This document shows, piece by piece, positions 34,137-42,437 of a DNA stretch of 64,000 nucleotides. The number at the start of each line of letters is the position of its first letter. The stretch's first letter is position 1. Source of the DNA: Bacillota bacterium (GTDB taxonomy: Bacteria; Bacillota; Clostridia; Acetivibrionales; DSM-1351); NCBI GenBank assembly GCA_023460955.1, contig JAEWOH010000027.1, positions 1 to 64,000 on the forward strand, written 5' to 3'. Both the position numbers and the translations under genes were made by a program. Below the pieces are notes generated by a model. That model worked only from the letters and a program-made list of their open reading frames with translations. It was not told the origin of the DNA and did no database searches.

Positions 34137-35458
34137 CGGCTTATCTCATCTAGAGATATTCCATTTCCAAGGTCTGCTATCTTTCTGTATCTGAAGCTTG
34201 ACACTTCAATATCGAAGGGTGTCCTGAGCCAATATACCTTTTTTGAAACTCTTTCGGCTTCTCTGACCATGCCTCTCAGCAGCAACTGAGTTAATCCCCT
34301 TCCGCTGCCCGCAATTATGCTGATATCGAACGTTTTTGCCGGAATAAAGGTACGGCAGCCGACGAATTCATGAATTTCGGCTTCAGGATTATTTTCCCGT
34401 GCTGCTTGTGCCATAACAGGATCCTTTTCGATACCGGCTGCACTTTTGCATACTTTAACAAGATAGCCTTCCTGGCAGCCGAAAACTATGTTTCGAGCTC
34501 CCGATACTTCTTTTGAAAGTATTTCGGCACCTTGCGGAGTGAGCAGCTCGGAATATTTCGGGAGATTGGAAAGTTGACTTTTGAGTAACATATAGTCTTC
34601 ATAATCCTGGTTAAACCTCAGAGAACCGCTGACAATGAATAATTCAACATCTGTGTTGGGATTCTTTTGATAAAAACGTCGTTTGTTGCAATTATTGCTG
34701 ATTTGATTTATATAGTTCTCACGCCCATGAGGATAATGGATTCCTGAGGCTTGTCGGGAAAGTTCAAACACCGCACCTGCCTTAAACAATCTGTAAGCAC
34801 AATCCACATCTTCTACACCCCAGGTCACATATTCCTCATCAAAGCATCCGGCTTCAAACATTATAGACTTTTCCACCGATACGTTAGTGGTCCAGAAAAG
34901 GGCCCAAGGAGCAGGCAATCTTTTAATATCATCACTGACTACCACATACACATCATTTCTGTTATCCGGGTATTCTTTTGCTTTCTCAAGTTCTTTGAGA
35001 GTGGTGTCCGGGTCATTGAAATTAACAATGGGCGGAATGCTGTCCGGAGTGTAATACTCAGGATCGTAACCAAAAACATACCCTATTACTGCTTTTCTTA
35101 CCGGGGAGGAAGAAATATTATCATAGTCCCCCACATGAGCAGAGTAATGGGAACTTACAAACCATTTCCCCACAACCATACCTGAATCCAGAAAAATAAG
35201 CACCTCTCCCTTTGCTCGCCTGATTCCTTCATTTCGGGCAAGAGCAACACGGAAGCCTTTATCTTCCTGAAAGTAATAAACAATGTTCATCTTTTGGCTA
35301 AAGCTTTCGACAACCTGGCGGGTATCATCTCTGGAACCGTCATCAATTACAATGACTTCATAATTGTCAATTCCAATATCCTGTCCCACCAGTGAATTAA
35401 GAGTCAACTCAAGAATTTTACTGCGGTTGTATGTAGGAATAATTACAGAAGCTTTCAT
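34133..35458 (-). CDS. GT2-family glycosyltransferase with extra C-terminal Rossmann-like domain
   Basis: A 441-residue protein. Residues 1-235 are a GT-A glycosyltransferase 2 domain: SVIIPTYNRS, VIVIDDGSRDDT, and FLDSG at 90-93 where DxD is usual, then WGVEDVDCAYRLF (213-225), the galactosyltransferase-type C-terminal motif (PF02709). Residues about 320-441 form a separate domain with NIVFGCQEGYL and AGIEKDPVMAQAARE, reminiscent of a methyltransferase Rossmann fold but with an altered glycine motif, so activity is doubtful. The ATG at 35458 has GAGGTG 5 nt upstream. It overlaps the kinase-like gene by 4 nt. It should add a sugar to a scaffold or sugar chain; donor and acceptor unknown. Confidence 0.82.
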   Translation of the reverse strand: MKASVIIPTYNRSKILELTLNSLVGQDIGIDNYEVIVIDDGSRDDTRQVVESFSQKMNIVYYFQEDKGFRVALARNEGIRRAKGEVLIFLDSGMVVGKWFVSSHYSAHVGDYDNISSSPVRKAVIGYVFGYDPEYYTPDSIPPIVNFNDPDTTLKELEKAKEYPDNRNDVYVVVSDDIKRLPAPWALFWTTNVSVEKSIMFEAGCFDEEYVTWGVEDVDCAYRLFKAGAVFELSRQASGIHYPHGRENYINQISNNCNKRRFYQKNPNTDVELFIVSGSLRFNQDYEDYMLLKSQLSNLPKYSELLTPQGAEILSKEVSGARNIVFGCQEGYLVKVCKSAAGIEKDPVMAQAARENNPEAEIHEFVGCRTFIPAKTFDISIIAGSGRGLTQLLLRGMVREAERVSKKVYWLRTPFDIEVSSFRYRKIADLGNGISLDEISR

Positions 35459-35511
35459 ATAGCACCTCATTTTCAAAATAATAAAATGTTATAGCATTAC
35501 ACCAAAAACTC

Positions 35512-36627
35512 TTACTTGAGTAAATTATTTCTGTGCATATAACCATCAATGTAGTCGGCAGCTGTTTCTCTTCCCTCCAAAAGATTTATGTGCAGCTGTC
35601 TTAATAAATCCATAGAAAAATTATCCGTCTCCCATTGGTTATAAGTTATACCAAAACCAAGCCGCTCCCACAGCAGGAGATTCTTTTCTTCATGTTCTCC
35701 CACCGGTTCCAACATAATTATGGGGGTTCCAGAAGCCAGGGAATCAATCAGGGTCCCGGCACCGGTCTTCCCGATGATTGCCCTGGCATTCTGAGTTACA
35801 GCAAAGAGGTTATGGTAGTTGTCTTTAATTTCAAAAATCGGCTTTTCGGGATATTTGATTTCTCCAAAGGGCGGAAAGCCGAAGCAGCTCTTTTCTCTTT
35901 TATTCCACGCACGCCATGAAGGGTCAATCATAAAATACCTGTCTCCGTCAACTCTATTGGAGGCTTCCTCCATATCATGTACCACAATATCGAGTTTAAG
36001 ACCCCTTTTATGCAGTTCCGGTATTTTATCCATATACGTACCAATGCCCCAACCACCTCCGTGTAAAAGAAATCTTTCAGGTCTTTTATCGAAGGGAATA
36101 GGAGAAGTACTTGAGACAGGCAGCTGATACTGAATTTTACTGTTCTGATAATCAAACATCCACTTTTCATGGTAGTTTCGGTTATATTCCGGTTTATGGT
36201 GCCTTAAGTTTTTCCAGGAAGGGGGCAGCTCACAGTCTATGTATAGTATTTCAGCGTTCAGAGTGTTCGGTGCAATCCTTGAACGGTACTCGTCCAGTAC
36301 ATACACCCAATGCCCCGAAAGGATGATGAAGTCCTGTCTATTATCCTGCACCCAGCTATCCAGTAAAGCCCTTACTAAATCGGGCTCAATACTTTTACTC
36401 ATATCCACTGACATTTTTCCTGATATTTTTGCATAAGAAAAGTTTTTGTGGGAGGCTTTGCTGCTTTTAATAATACTTTCCCTGTTATCCCGGGAAATAA
36501 GATTCTCAAAAATAAGCACCTCGGCTCTAACGCCTTTCTCACTAAAACGCCTTTCTGCGAGGAGGCAGGGAATATAAAGCCCCAATCCAAAGCCCGATCC
36601 CAGTATTGTTACTGTTCTTCCACCCAT
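35512..36627 (-). CDS. GT-B fold glycosyltransferase
   Basis: A 371-residue protein with a GT-B layout. The N-terminal glycine loop is ILGSGFGLGLY, and the C-terminal donor-site region is AIIGKTGAGTLIDSLASGTP followed by EPVGEHEEKN, like the MurG/UDP-glycosyltransferase group. It is the second glycosyltransferase in the cluster, 53 nt upstream of the GT2 gene. Together the two suggest that the product contains at least two glycosidic links, or that one enzyme makes a sugar-lipid or sugar-nucleotide intermediate. AAGGAG lies 9 nt before the ATG. Specific donor cannot be read from the sequence. Confidence 0.75.
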   Translation of the reverse strand: MGGRTVTILGSGFGLGLYIPCLLAERRFSEKGVRAEVLIFENLISRDNRESIIKSSKASHKNFSYAKISGKMSVDMSKSIEPDLVRALLDSWVQDNRQDFIILSGHWVYVLDEYRSRIAPNTLNAEILYIDCELPPSWKNLRHHKPEYNRNYHEKWMFDYQNSKIQYQLPVSSTSPIPFDKRPERFLLHGGGWGIGTYMDKIPELHKRGLKLDIVVHDMEEASNRVDGDRYFMIDPSWRAWNKREKSCFGFPPFGEIKYPEKPIFEIKDNYHNLFAVTQNARAIIGKTGAGTLIDSLASGTPIIMLEPVGEHEEKNLLLWERLGFGITYNQWETDNFSMDLLRQLHINLLEGRETAADYIDGYMHRNNLLK

Positions 36628-36664
36628 TGTGTCAGCTCCTTAAACCGGATATTAAAAACATTTC

Positions 36665-37810
36665 TTATCCTAATTTTGCATCAAGAAATCTATTCATGCC
36701 TTTGGCCTTGCTTTTATCTATACTAAGGAGTCTGCTAGTATCAAATAACCTTGTGAAAAAGTCAAACTCCCAGGTACAGGGTTCTTCATTTTCAATGGCG
36801 TACTGATCAAGATAATCCAAGCTGTCTGGTTTGAAGCTGTTTTTTACGAATTCGGGAACAATTTCTCCAAACATTAGCTCTATATAATGGAAGTTATAAT
36901 AGAGTACTTTTTCAAGCTTATATTCCTTTACTCTGCTGACAAGTAAGTTCCAGTCTATCTTTTCGTTGAATTTCTTGATGTACATATATAAATCAACAAA
37001 CTTGTACATCTTCATATCCTGAAGGCTGTGAATCCATATCATCAGACAAGCCTCCTTAAAAAGATGGCAGCTTAACTGAATTATATTATCTATGTAATCC
37101 AGCATGTAACCCTTGGTGTTATTGATTTCAACCGGGATGGCACGCTTGATAAGGTCCTGTGTCGGTACCTTGTAGGGACAATTGCCCTTCCAGAGAATAT
37201 CATGGTTTACATCCACTTCAATTAGCTTTGCAAACTTATTATCGCTAAGCTTCAGGAACTGATGAATTTCATGGGTTGCCATCTGGTGAAGAACTTTCTG
37301 TTTTCTGGATACTTCCACTATCACATCATTTTCTTCATCATAGTTACCCTGAATGTAGCCCAGACTTTCCAGAACCTTTACCACCTGAGACACATCCTCA
37401 AGCTGCATAAGCATATCAAGGTCATTGAATACTCTTGCTTCTATGGTTGGATAAACTATACTGGCCAGAAGGTTTCCCTTCAGAACAGGAACCACAAGAT
37501 TATTTTCTTTAAAGCCCTTTAATATTTCACCCAGCTTTTCAAGATAGCAGCTGTTTCTTTCACCCATTACAGTCCATTGGGTGTCCATAAGCCTTCTCAA
37601 CTCTTTTTCAAGAGGATCAAAGAGATTAAATTTTTTAAGATTATACCTGAACATATTCAAGGTTCGATGTGTGAGCATTTGGTATATAACTTCGGCCCAC
37701 TCAATATTGCCTTGAAGTATTTCTTTCAGTTTTACTCCTTGTGCTTCATCCATGTCTACTGCTGTCATAAGTACCAGCTGGCGTTCTTTTGAAATCTCGT
37801 TCCTGTTCAT
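36665..37810 (-). CDS. Nucleotidyltransferase-like protein (NTP_transf_5 type)
   Basis: A 381-residue protein resembling the uncharacterised nucleotidyltransferase family PF14907. It carries the polymerase-beta-like core around VPVLKGNLLASIVYP and RVFNDLDMLMQLEDV (residues about 110-140), where the paired acidic residues would bind metal, followed by a helical remainder. Such proteins occur in several secondary-metabolite and peptide clusters, where they may adenylylate or otherwise modify an intermediate. It overlaps the AMP-ligase gene upstream by 4 nt (ATGA) and has GGGAGG 7 nt before its ATG. Function in this pathway is unknown. Confidence 0.7.
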   Translation of the reverse strand: MNRNEISKERQLVLMTAVDMDEAQGVKLKEILQGNIEWAEVIYQMLTHRTLNMFRYNLKKFNLFDPLEKELRRLMDTQWTVMGERNSCYLEKLGEILKGFKENNLVVPVLKGNLLASIVYPTIEARVFNDLDMLMQLEDVSQVVKVLESLGYIQGNYDEENDVIVEVSRKQKVLHQMATHEIHQFLKLSDNKFAKLIEVDVNHDILWKGNCPYKVPTQDLIKRAIPVEINNTKGYMLDYIDNIIQLSCHLFKEACLMIWIHSLQDMKMYKFVDLYMYIKKFNEKIDWNLLVSRVKEYKLEKVLYYNFHYIELMFGEIVPEFVKNSFKPDSLDYLDQYAIENEEPCTWEFDFFTRLFDTSRLLSIDKSKAKGMNRFLDAKLG

Positions 37811-39342
37811 AACTTAGCCTCCCGTTTTGTTATTAAGCTACTGTAAAGTGCTCTTATGTCACCTTTACTGATTTTTCCGATAGCATTCCTGGGTATTTCA
37901 TCAATAATATGTATTTCCTTCGGAACCTTTTTGTCTTCAAGCTCGGTAACGCACCATTTGTAAATATCCTTGACCTCAGCTCTGCTGTTTTCCTTTAAAA
38001 CTACCATTGCTACAATTTTTTGTCCCAATCTCTCATCATCGACACCTATTACAGCAGCTTCCTTTACTTCGGGGTTTTCCAACAGTACTTCCTCAATATC
38101 AATTGGATAGGCTCTGCTGCCGCCCTGCATTATCATGTCATCGTTTCTGCTCAATACAAAGAACCGGCCCTCTTCATCCTTGTAACCTATGTCCCTTACT
38201 CTCAGACCTTTTTCAGTCAGAGCTTCTTCAGAAATCTGGGCTGCCTTGTAATAACCGTACATCATATAATCACTCAGAATGTAAACTTCTCCGGTCTCTC
38301 CGACGGCAGCTTCTGTCCCGTCCTCTTTATAAATTTTTATTTCACAGCCTCTCATAGGCTTTCCTATGACACAGGGCAGCGTCACAACGTCCTCATGTTC
38401 GCCGAAGGTTACTCTTGCAGAGGCCTCTGAAGTTCCGTAAGCATTGTACAGTTTCACTGAGGGAAAAGCCTGAGCAGCCCGCTGGTATATTGTAAGCGGA
38501 TTCACCATTCCTCCGATCAGAACTCTTTTTAGTGAACTCAGGTCATAGTTTTTAAACTGTGAATATTCAAGAGTCTGCAGTAACATGGTCCTGACTATAT
38601 AGAAATTGGTTGCTCTGTGCTCCTGAATAGCCTTAAGGAATATTGCAGGATGGAAAACGTTATTAAGAAGTATTATTCCTCCTCCACGGCTTATCGCCAT
38701 TAAAACGTCTCCTGAAATAGGGCTTGCCTGAGCCAGGGATCTTGGAATAATAGTTCGCTCTTCAGATGTGAAGCCAAGATGTTCGGCAACTGCTAACGCG
38801 TTACCGGTAATAGCCGAGTTTGACAATACTATTCCTTTCGGTCGTGAAGTAGAGCCGGATGTAAAACATATACCGAAGGTATCTTCCGGGATCTCAGGCA
38901 ATTCCCTAATACTTTTGTTTTTATATTGATGAGTGGTAAAGGAACCATCATCCTTTAAAACTAAAACCACTCTGATATTTAAGTTATCTATTGCATCGCT
39001 TATTGCGCTAAAGCCCTTTTCATCTGTAATTAACAATTCAACATCCGTATAATTTATCAGTTCTGATAATGTATTTCCTCTGAACTGGTAGGATAATGAA
39101 ACAAATACCTTATTAAGCCGGTTCAACGCCAACATTCCTGTTATAAACTCAGTGCAGTTGGGAAGATAAACCCCGCCGATTCTGAAGTCCCACTGTTCCA
39201 GCAGATTGCTTAAATCTACAACCTTAAGATATATATCACGATAAGTAAAATTATTGTTGTTGTATATCAGTAACGTATTATTTAAGTACTTTTCACAGCT
39301 TTCAACAAAAAGGCTCCAGGGTGAGTACTCACTGTTTACCAT
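37807..39342 (-). CDS. AMP-forming acyl/aryl ligase (adenylation enzyme)
   Basis: A 511-residue stand-alone ANL-superfamily ligase. The A3 loop FTSGSTSRPKG lies at 160-170, the A5 region is YNAYGTSEAS, the A7 region RVRDIGYKDEEGRF, and the catalytic lysine about K490 (NAIGKISKGD). It should adenylate a carboxylic acid and pass it to a carrier thiol; carrier protein 2 and a BtrH-like gene lie directly upstream in the operon, the likely partners. No 10-residue amino-acid code was derived, so the acid is unknown. The ATG at 39342 has GGGAG 8 nt upstream. The first codons contain the palindrome GTGAGTACTCAC. Confidence 0.88.
   Translation of the reverse strand: MVNSEYSPWSLFVESCEKYLNNTLLIYNNNNFTYRDIYLKVVDLSNLLEQWDFRIGGVYLPNCTEFITGMLALNRLNKVFVSLSYQFRGNTLSELINYTDVELLITDEKGFSAISDAIDNLNIRVVLVLKDDGSFTTHQYKNKSIRELPEIPEDTFGICFTSGSTSRPKGIVLSNSAITGNALAVAEHLGFTSEERTIIPRSLAQASPISGDVLMAISRGGGIILLNNVFHPAIFLKAIQEHRATNFYIVRTMLLQTLEYSQFKNYDLSSLKRVLIGGMVNPLTIYQRAAQAFPSVKLYNAYGTSEASARVTFGEHEDVVTLPCVIGKPMRGCEIKIYKEDGTEAAVGETGEVYILSDYMMYGYYKAAQISEEALTEKGLRVRDIGYKDEEGRFFVLSRNDDMIMQGGSRAYPIDIEEVLLENPEVKEAAVIGVDDERLGQKIVAMVVLKENSRAEVKDIYKWCVTELEDKKVPKEIHIIDEIPRNAIGKISKGDIRALYSSLITKREAKL
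39321..39332. promoter_or_regulatory. Palindrome matching the TetR operator
   Basis: GTGAGTACTCAC is identical to the core of the operator at 11261-11274. It lies inside codons 3-7 of the AMP-ligase gene. It could be a second binding site of the TetR regulator at 11367-12005, or chance. Confidence 0.3.
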
Positions 39343-39394
39343 TTTTATCACTCCCTTATTTTGTCATTTAAATAAAGTCAAGCTCATAGAGGTT

Positions 39395-40531
39395 TTATAA
39401 TCTGTTGATTAGAAGATACTCTTCCAGCTTATTCACTAAATTGCTTTCCAGATTTTGAATCACTAGGAGATGCTTTACCATGTCATCTATCAAGTCAAGT
39501 GTCCCTTTTATCCCTAGTTTTAGTGAAATGTTTGCTGAAATGTCCCAGTGTTTTGAGGCATCTTCAAGGTAGTTACATAATTTCAGTACAAGGTTTTCAG
39601 GAAACCTTCCTTCTATCTCCTTTAAAAACACCTGAAACCGAGTCCTGTTTCTTGCCAGATTTCTAAAATTAATGTTGAGGTAATACCTGAACCATTCCAG
39701 ATCTCCTGCCCTAAGCCCTTCCTCCTTTTTCACAATCAGATCGTTTATAAAACACTCCAAAGCCTTTACCCCGCATTCATATCCAAGAACCTGCTTTTTC
39801 CCTGTCATTCTGCCGCAGCTTTCCTTGATAACATTCATAAGCTTTTCCTCAGCTATGCTGAAATCCTTATGTGCGTAAATCTCCATCCAGAGATGTCTGA
39901 CAGGTCTTTTCAGTCTGCCGTTGGACCAGGTTATTGGATTTTCTGATGCTCTGCCCTCATTCACCTCAGATATAGGCAATCTGCCGTCAAAATTACTGCT
40001 GGATGAAAGGTACTTGTCAAAAAGCTCATAGCAGCCTTCCTTTTCGTTATAACCGGTAATGACTGTACAATGTAGGCCATGTTCTTTCATGTACGCCCTG
40101 TGATACCTCATATGGTACAAATCAACTGCAGCCACTACAGGTTTTCCGTTATCTATCAGAAACTTTAGTCTTGAATAAGCCTCTTCCGGGTTATCAGATA
40201 TGTACATGTTGATATTTACTCTGTCCGTGTACTTTATTTCCGGGAAATTTTCAGCTGCCTGACTGTATACCGCTGTAGCAGGAAGGTATGCAAATTCAAG
40301 AGAGGTATTGAGATTTTCTTCCTTAAATTCAACTGATGTATTTGGTCCGTAAAAGTAATTTACTCCTATGTTTCCAGTCTCTCTGTCGTACATAAAGGAT
40401 AAATAATCAGCAAGAATAATTGTAGGATTGAGGCCCATATACTGAAGCACAGCTCCATAAGCATTGTGAAAGCAATCGTTTACATATGGTTGGAAGTATC
40501 TGGGTACATCTTTAGTGAGATTTTTATTCAT
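39395..40531 (-). CDS. BtrH-like acyltransferase 1
   Basis: A 378-residue BtrH_N-type protein, paralogue of the one at 32276-33418. Catalytic-type residues sit at the same positions: C20 (DCFHNAYGAV), H154 (HCTVITGY) and D172 (ELFDKY). The C-terminal half is helical, as in BtrH. It lies 9 nt downstream of carrier protein 2 and upstream of the AMP ligase, suggesting that it transfers the acyl group loaded by that ligase, whereas its paralogue serves the ATP-grasp/decarboxylase branch. AAAGGTG lies 6 nt before the ATG. Acceptor unknown; could be an amino sugar by analogy. Confidence 0.8.
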   Translation of the reverse strand: MNKNLTKDVPRYFQPYVNDCFHNAYGAVLQYMGLNPTIILADYLSFMYDRETGNIGVNYFYGPNTSVEFKEENLNTSLEFAYLPATAVYSQAAENFPEIKYTDRVNINMYISDNPEEAYSRLKFLIDNGKPVVAAVDLYHMRYHRAYMKEHGLHCTVITGYNEKEGCYELFDKYLSSSSNFDGRLPISEVNEGRASENPITWSNGRLKRPVRHLWMEIYAHKDFSIAEEKLMNVIKESCGRMTGKKQVLGYECGVKALECFINDLIVKKEEGLRAGDLEWFRYYLNINFRNLARNRTRFQVFLKEIEGRFPENLVLKLCNYLEDASKHWDISANISLKLGIKGTLDLIDDMVKHLLVIQNLESNLVNKLEEYLLINRL

Positions 40532-40540
40532 ACTTCACCT

Positions 40541-40810
40541 TTAATTTATACCGACTAAATCGGAATTCAATTTACCATATATATAGTCCGAAATGGAACT
40601 GACAGTTGAAAAGGCTTCGTAGGTCAGGAAACTGCTGTCAAAGGTTATCCCGAACACATCCTCTATCTCCACAAGGAGTTCCACCAAAACAATTGAATCC
40701 ACACCATAGTTGTCTCTCAAATCACTGTCCACCTCAATATTGTCATTGTTAAACTGCGCCAGCCTGCTCACCACTTCACTAACCTTCTGTTCAATTTCAT
40801 GTCTTTGCAT
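40541..40810 (-). CDS. Acyl/peptidyl carrier protein 2
   Basis: An 89-residue carrier protein with phosphopantetheine site YGVDSIVLVELL (S39). It differs clearly from carrier protein 1 in the first helix and is longer, so the two probably serve different partners. ATG 40810 is preferred over GTG 40819 because AGGAG lies 8 nt upstream of it. It is followed 9 nt later by a BtrH-like acyltransferase gene, then the AMP ligase, which probably loads it. Confidence 0.88.
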   Translation of the reverse strand: MQRHEIEQKVSEVVSRLAQFNNDNIEVDSDLRDNYGVDSIVLVELLVEIEDVFGITFDSSFLTYEAFSTVSSISDYIYGKLNSDLVGIN

Positions 40811-40836
40811 ATATAACACTCCTTTTATAATAAAAT

Positions 40837-42411
40837 TTATTTATATCTCTCATTGATAACCTGTATTCTGCCTTCAAGCTTTACATCAACTTCCCCTTTG
40901 GCCTTCAGGTACTTGGCCAGAACATCCTTTAACAGTTCACCCTTACTGAGAAGCTTGGCTTTTTTCAGCTCTTCATAACCGTCTCCTCCGTTATAAAGGT
41001 AATCATTAGTTGCCACCTTGTAGGATTTGTTCCTGTCAAGTTCCTTACCGTCAAGAGTTTTAATACTAACTATCCTTTCTCCGGCTGTTTTAGATGCATC
41101 AAAAACATATTTAATTCCTGATACATGTAAAAAGCCTCCGTTCGAACCACCGTCGGGGTAAAGCCTGATACCCCTTTCAACAGCAGTGTATATGTCATCA
41201 CCCTTTACTTCGATTGTCACAAGCGAATTTATAAATGGAAGCGATTTACCTATGGAATATAAATTAATATTTCCGGCAGGTATGCTTTCTCTGATACCGC
41301 CTCCATTCATCAAGGCTATTTCTGCCTTTCCGGTTTCCCTCATGGCATCTGTAAGCAGATTGCCAAGAGTTGTTTCTTTTGTTCTTACATTGGATCTGAA
41401 ACCATCCAACTTTTCTTTTGTTTTTGCCACAACTTCTTTAGCAGCTTCAAAGGCTATGGTGTGATACTTCTCGGCAACTTTAAGCGAAATAGGATCTGCC
41501 TTTGTTTTATCTCTTGTATTCTTAGTGGACCAAACCAATTTCGATATTTTCCCATCCTTGAAATAGATATCTGCCTGTCCCACATGGCTGCTGTAACCAC
41601 CTGCCTCAACAAGGTATGTATTGTTCACCTTGTCGGCTTTTTCGTATAGAAAATGGTGATGCCCGCACAGTATCAGGTCTATTCCATCAACTTTTTTGAC
41701 AAGCTCCCTGTCTGAATCGTCTCCCAGATGGGATATGAGAATTACTACATCCACCTTATTCTTTAGTTTTTCTATTACTCGTTGAGCACATTTAGCCGGA
41801 TCCTCCAGTCTGACACCTTCAGTTTCTCTCGAATTTGTATTTATAAGAGCTCCCATTTCTGTAAGGCCGAACAATCCGATTTTTTTATCCCCCACGTTTA
41901 TAATTTTGTATTCATCAAAGGCTAATTCGCCATCTTTGTATATATTTGCCGAAAGCATTGGAAAATTCAGTTGTTTACTGATCTCTACCAATCTGTCAAA
42001 CCCGAAGTTAAAGTCATGATTTCCCGGTGTCATAGCATCATAGCCCATAAGATTGGCAACCTCAACCACGCCTTTGCCTTTTTGAATATTGGCTTCGTTT
42101 GTTCCATGGAACATATCTCCGGAATCAAGGAGAAGTGTATTTTTATTATCTGCTCTGACACCATCGATTATATGCTTCATCAAAGGCATACCCATCATTA
42201 CATTGACCTCATCGAGGGTGTAATACCCTCCGGTTTCCTCATCAAATACAATATGCCCATGTATATCAGCTGTGCTGAGAACAGTTATTCTTTCATCGTA
42301 ATATCCGGTACTAACAAGTACAGAATCAAAGTTCACATACTTAATTATCAAAAATACTGCCGCCCCTAATATCAGCAAACCAAGTACAATAAGATTTTTA
42401 TAGCTTTTCAT
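40837..42411 (-). CDS. Membrane-anchored 5'-nucleotidase/phosphoesterase
   Basis: A 524-residue enzyme of the UshA/YfkN-like 5'-nucleotidase family. One membrane anchor (residues about 6-24) puts the catalytic part outside the cell. The metallophosphatase half has TADIHGH, LLLDSGDMFHG, TPGNHDFNFG, LISHLGDD and LCGHHHFL; the C-terminal half (about 310-520) is the substrate-binding domain (LMNGGGIRESI, NDYLYNGGDGYEEL). It is embedded between the exporter genes and carrier protein 2. An external phosphatase next to an exporter and an internal kinase suggests removal of a masking phosphate from the product after export, as StrK does in streptomycin producers; this is inference. GGAGG precedes the ATG. 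Confidence 0.88.
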   Translation of the reverse strand: MKSYKNLIVLGLLILGAAVFLIIKYVNFDSVLVSTGYYDERITVLSTADIHGHIVFDEETGGYYTLDEVNVMMGMPLMKHIIDGVRADNKNTLLLDSGDMFHGTNEANIQKGKGVVEVANLMGYDAMTPGNHDFNFGFDRLVEISKQLNFPMLSANIYKDGELAFDEYKIINVGDKKIGLFGLTEMGALINTNSRETEGVRLEDPAKCAQRVIEKLKNKVDVVILISHLGDDSDRELVKKVDGIDLILCGHHHFLYEKADKVNNTYLVEAGGYSSHVGQADIYFKDGKISKLVWSTKNTRDKTKADPISLKVAEKYHTIAFEAAKEVVAKTKEKLDGFRSNVRTKETTLGNLLTDAMRETGKAEIALMNGGGIRESIPAGNINLYSIGKSLPFINSLVTIEVKGDDIYTAVERGIRLYPDGGSNGGFLHVSGIKYVFDASKTAGERIVSIKTLDGKELDRNKSYKVATNDYLYNGGDGYEELKKAKLLSKGELLKDVLAKYLKAKGEVDVKLEGRIQVINERYK

Positions 42412-42437
42412 TGATGCTCCTCCTGCCCTATAGACAT

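Noticed and set aside
28637..40810. Closthioamide-type polythioamide cluster
   Set aside because: The carrier and ATP-grasp genes recalled it, but there is no thioamide-forming alpha-hydrolase-type enzyme and no chorismate lyase, while glycosyltransferases are present.
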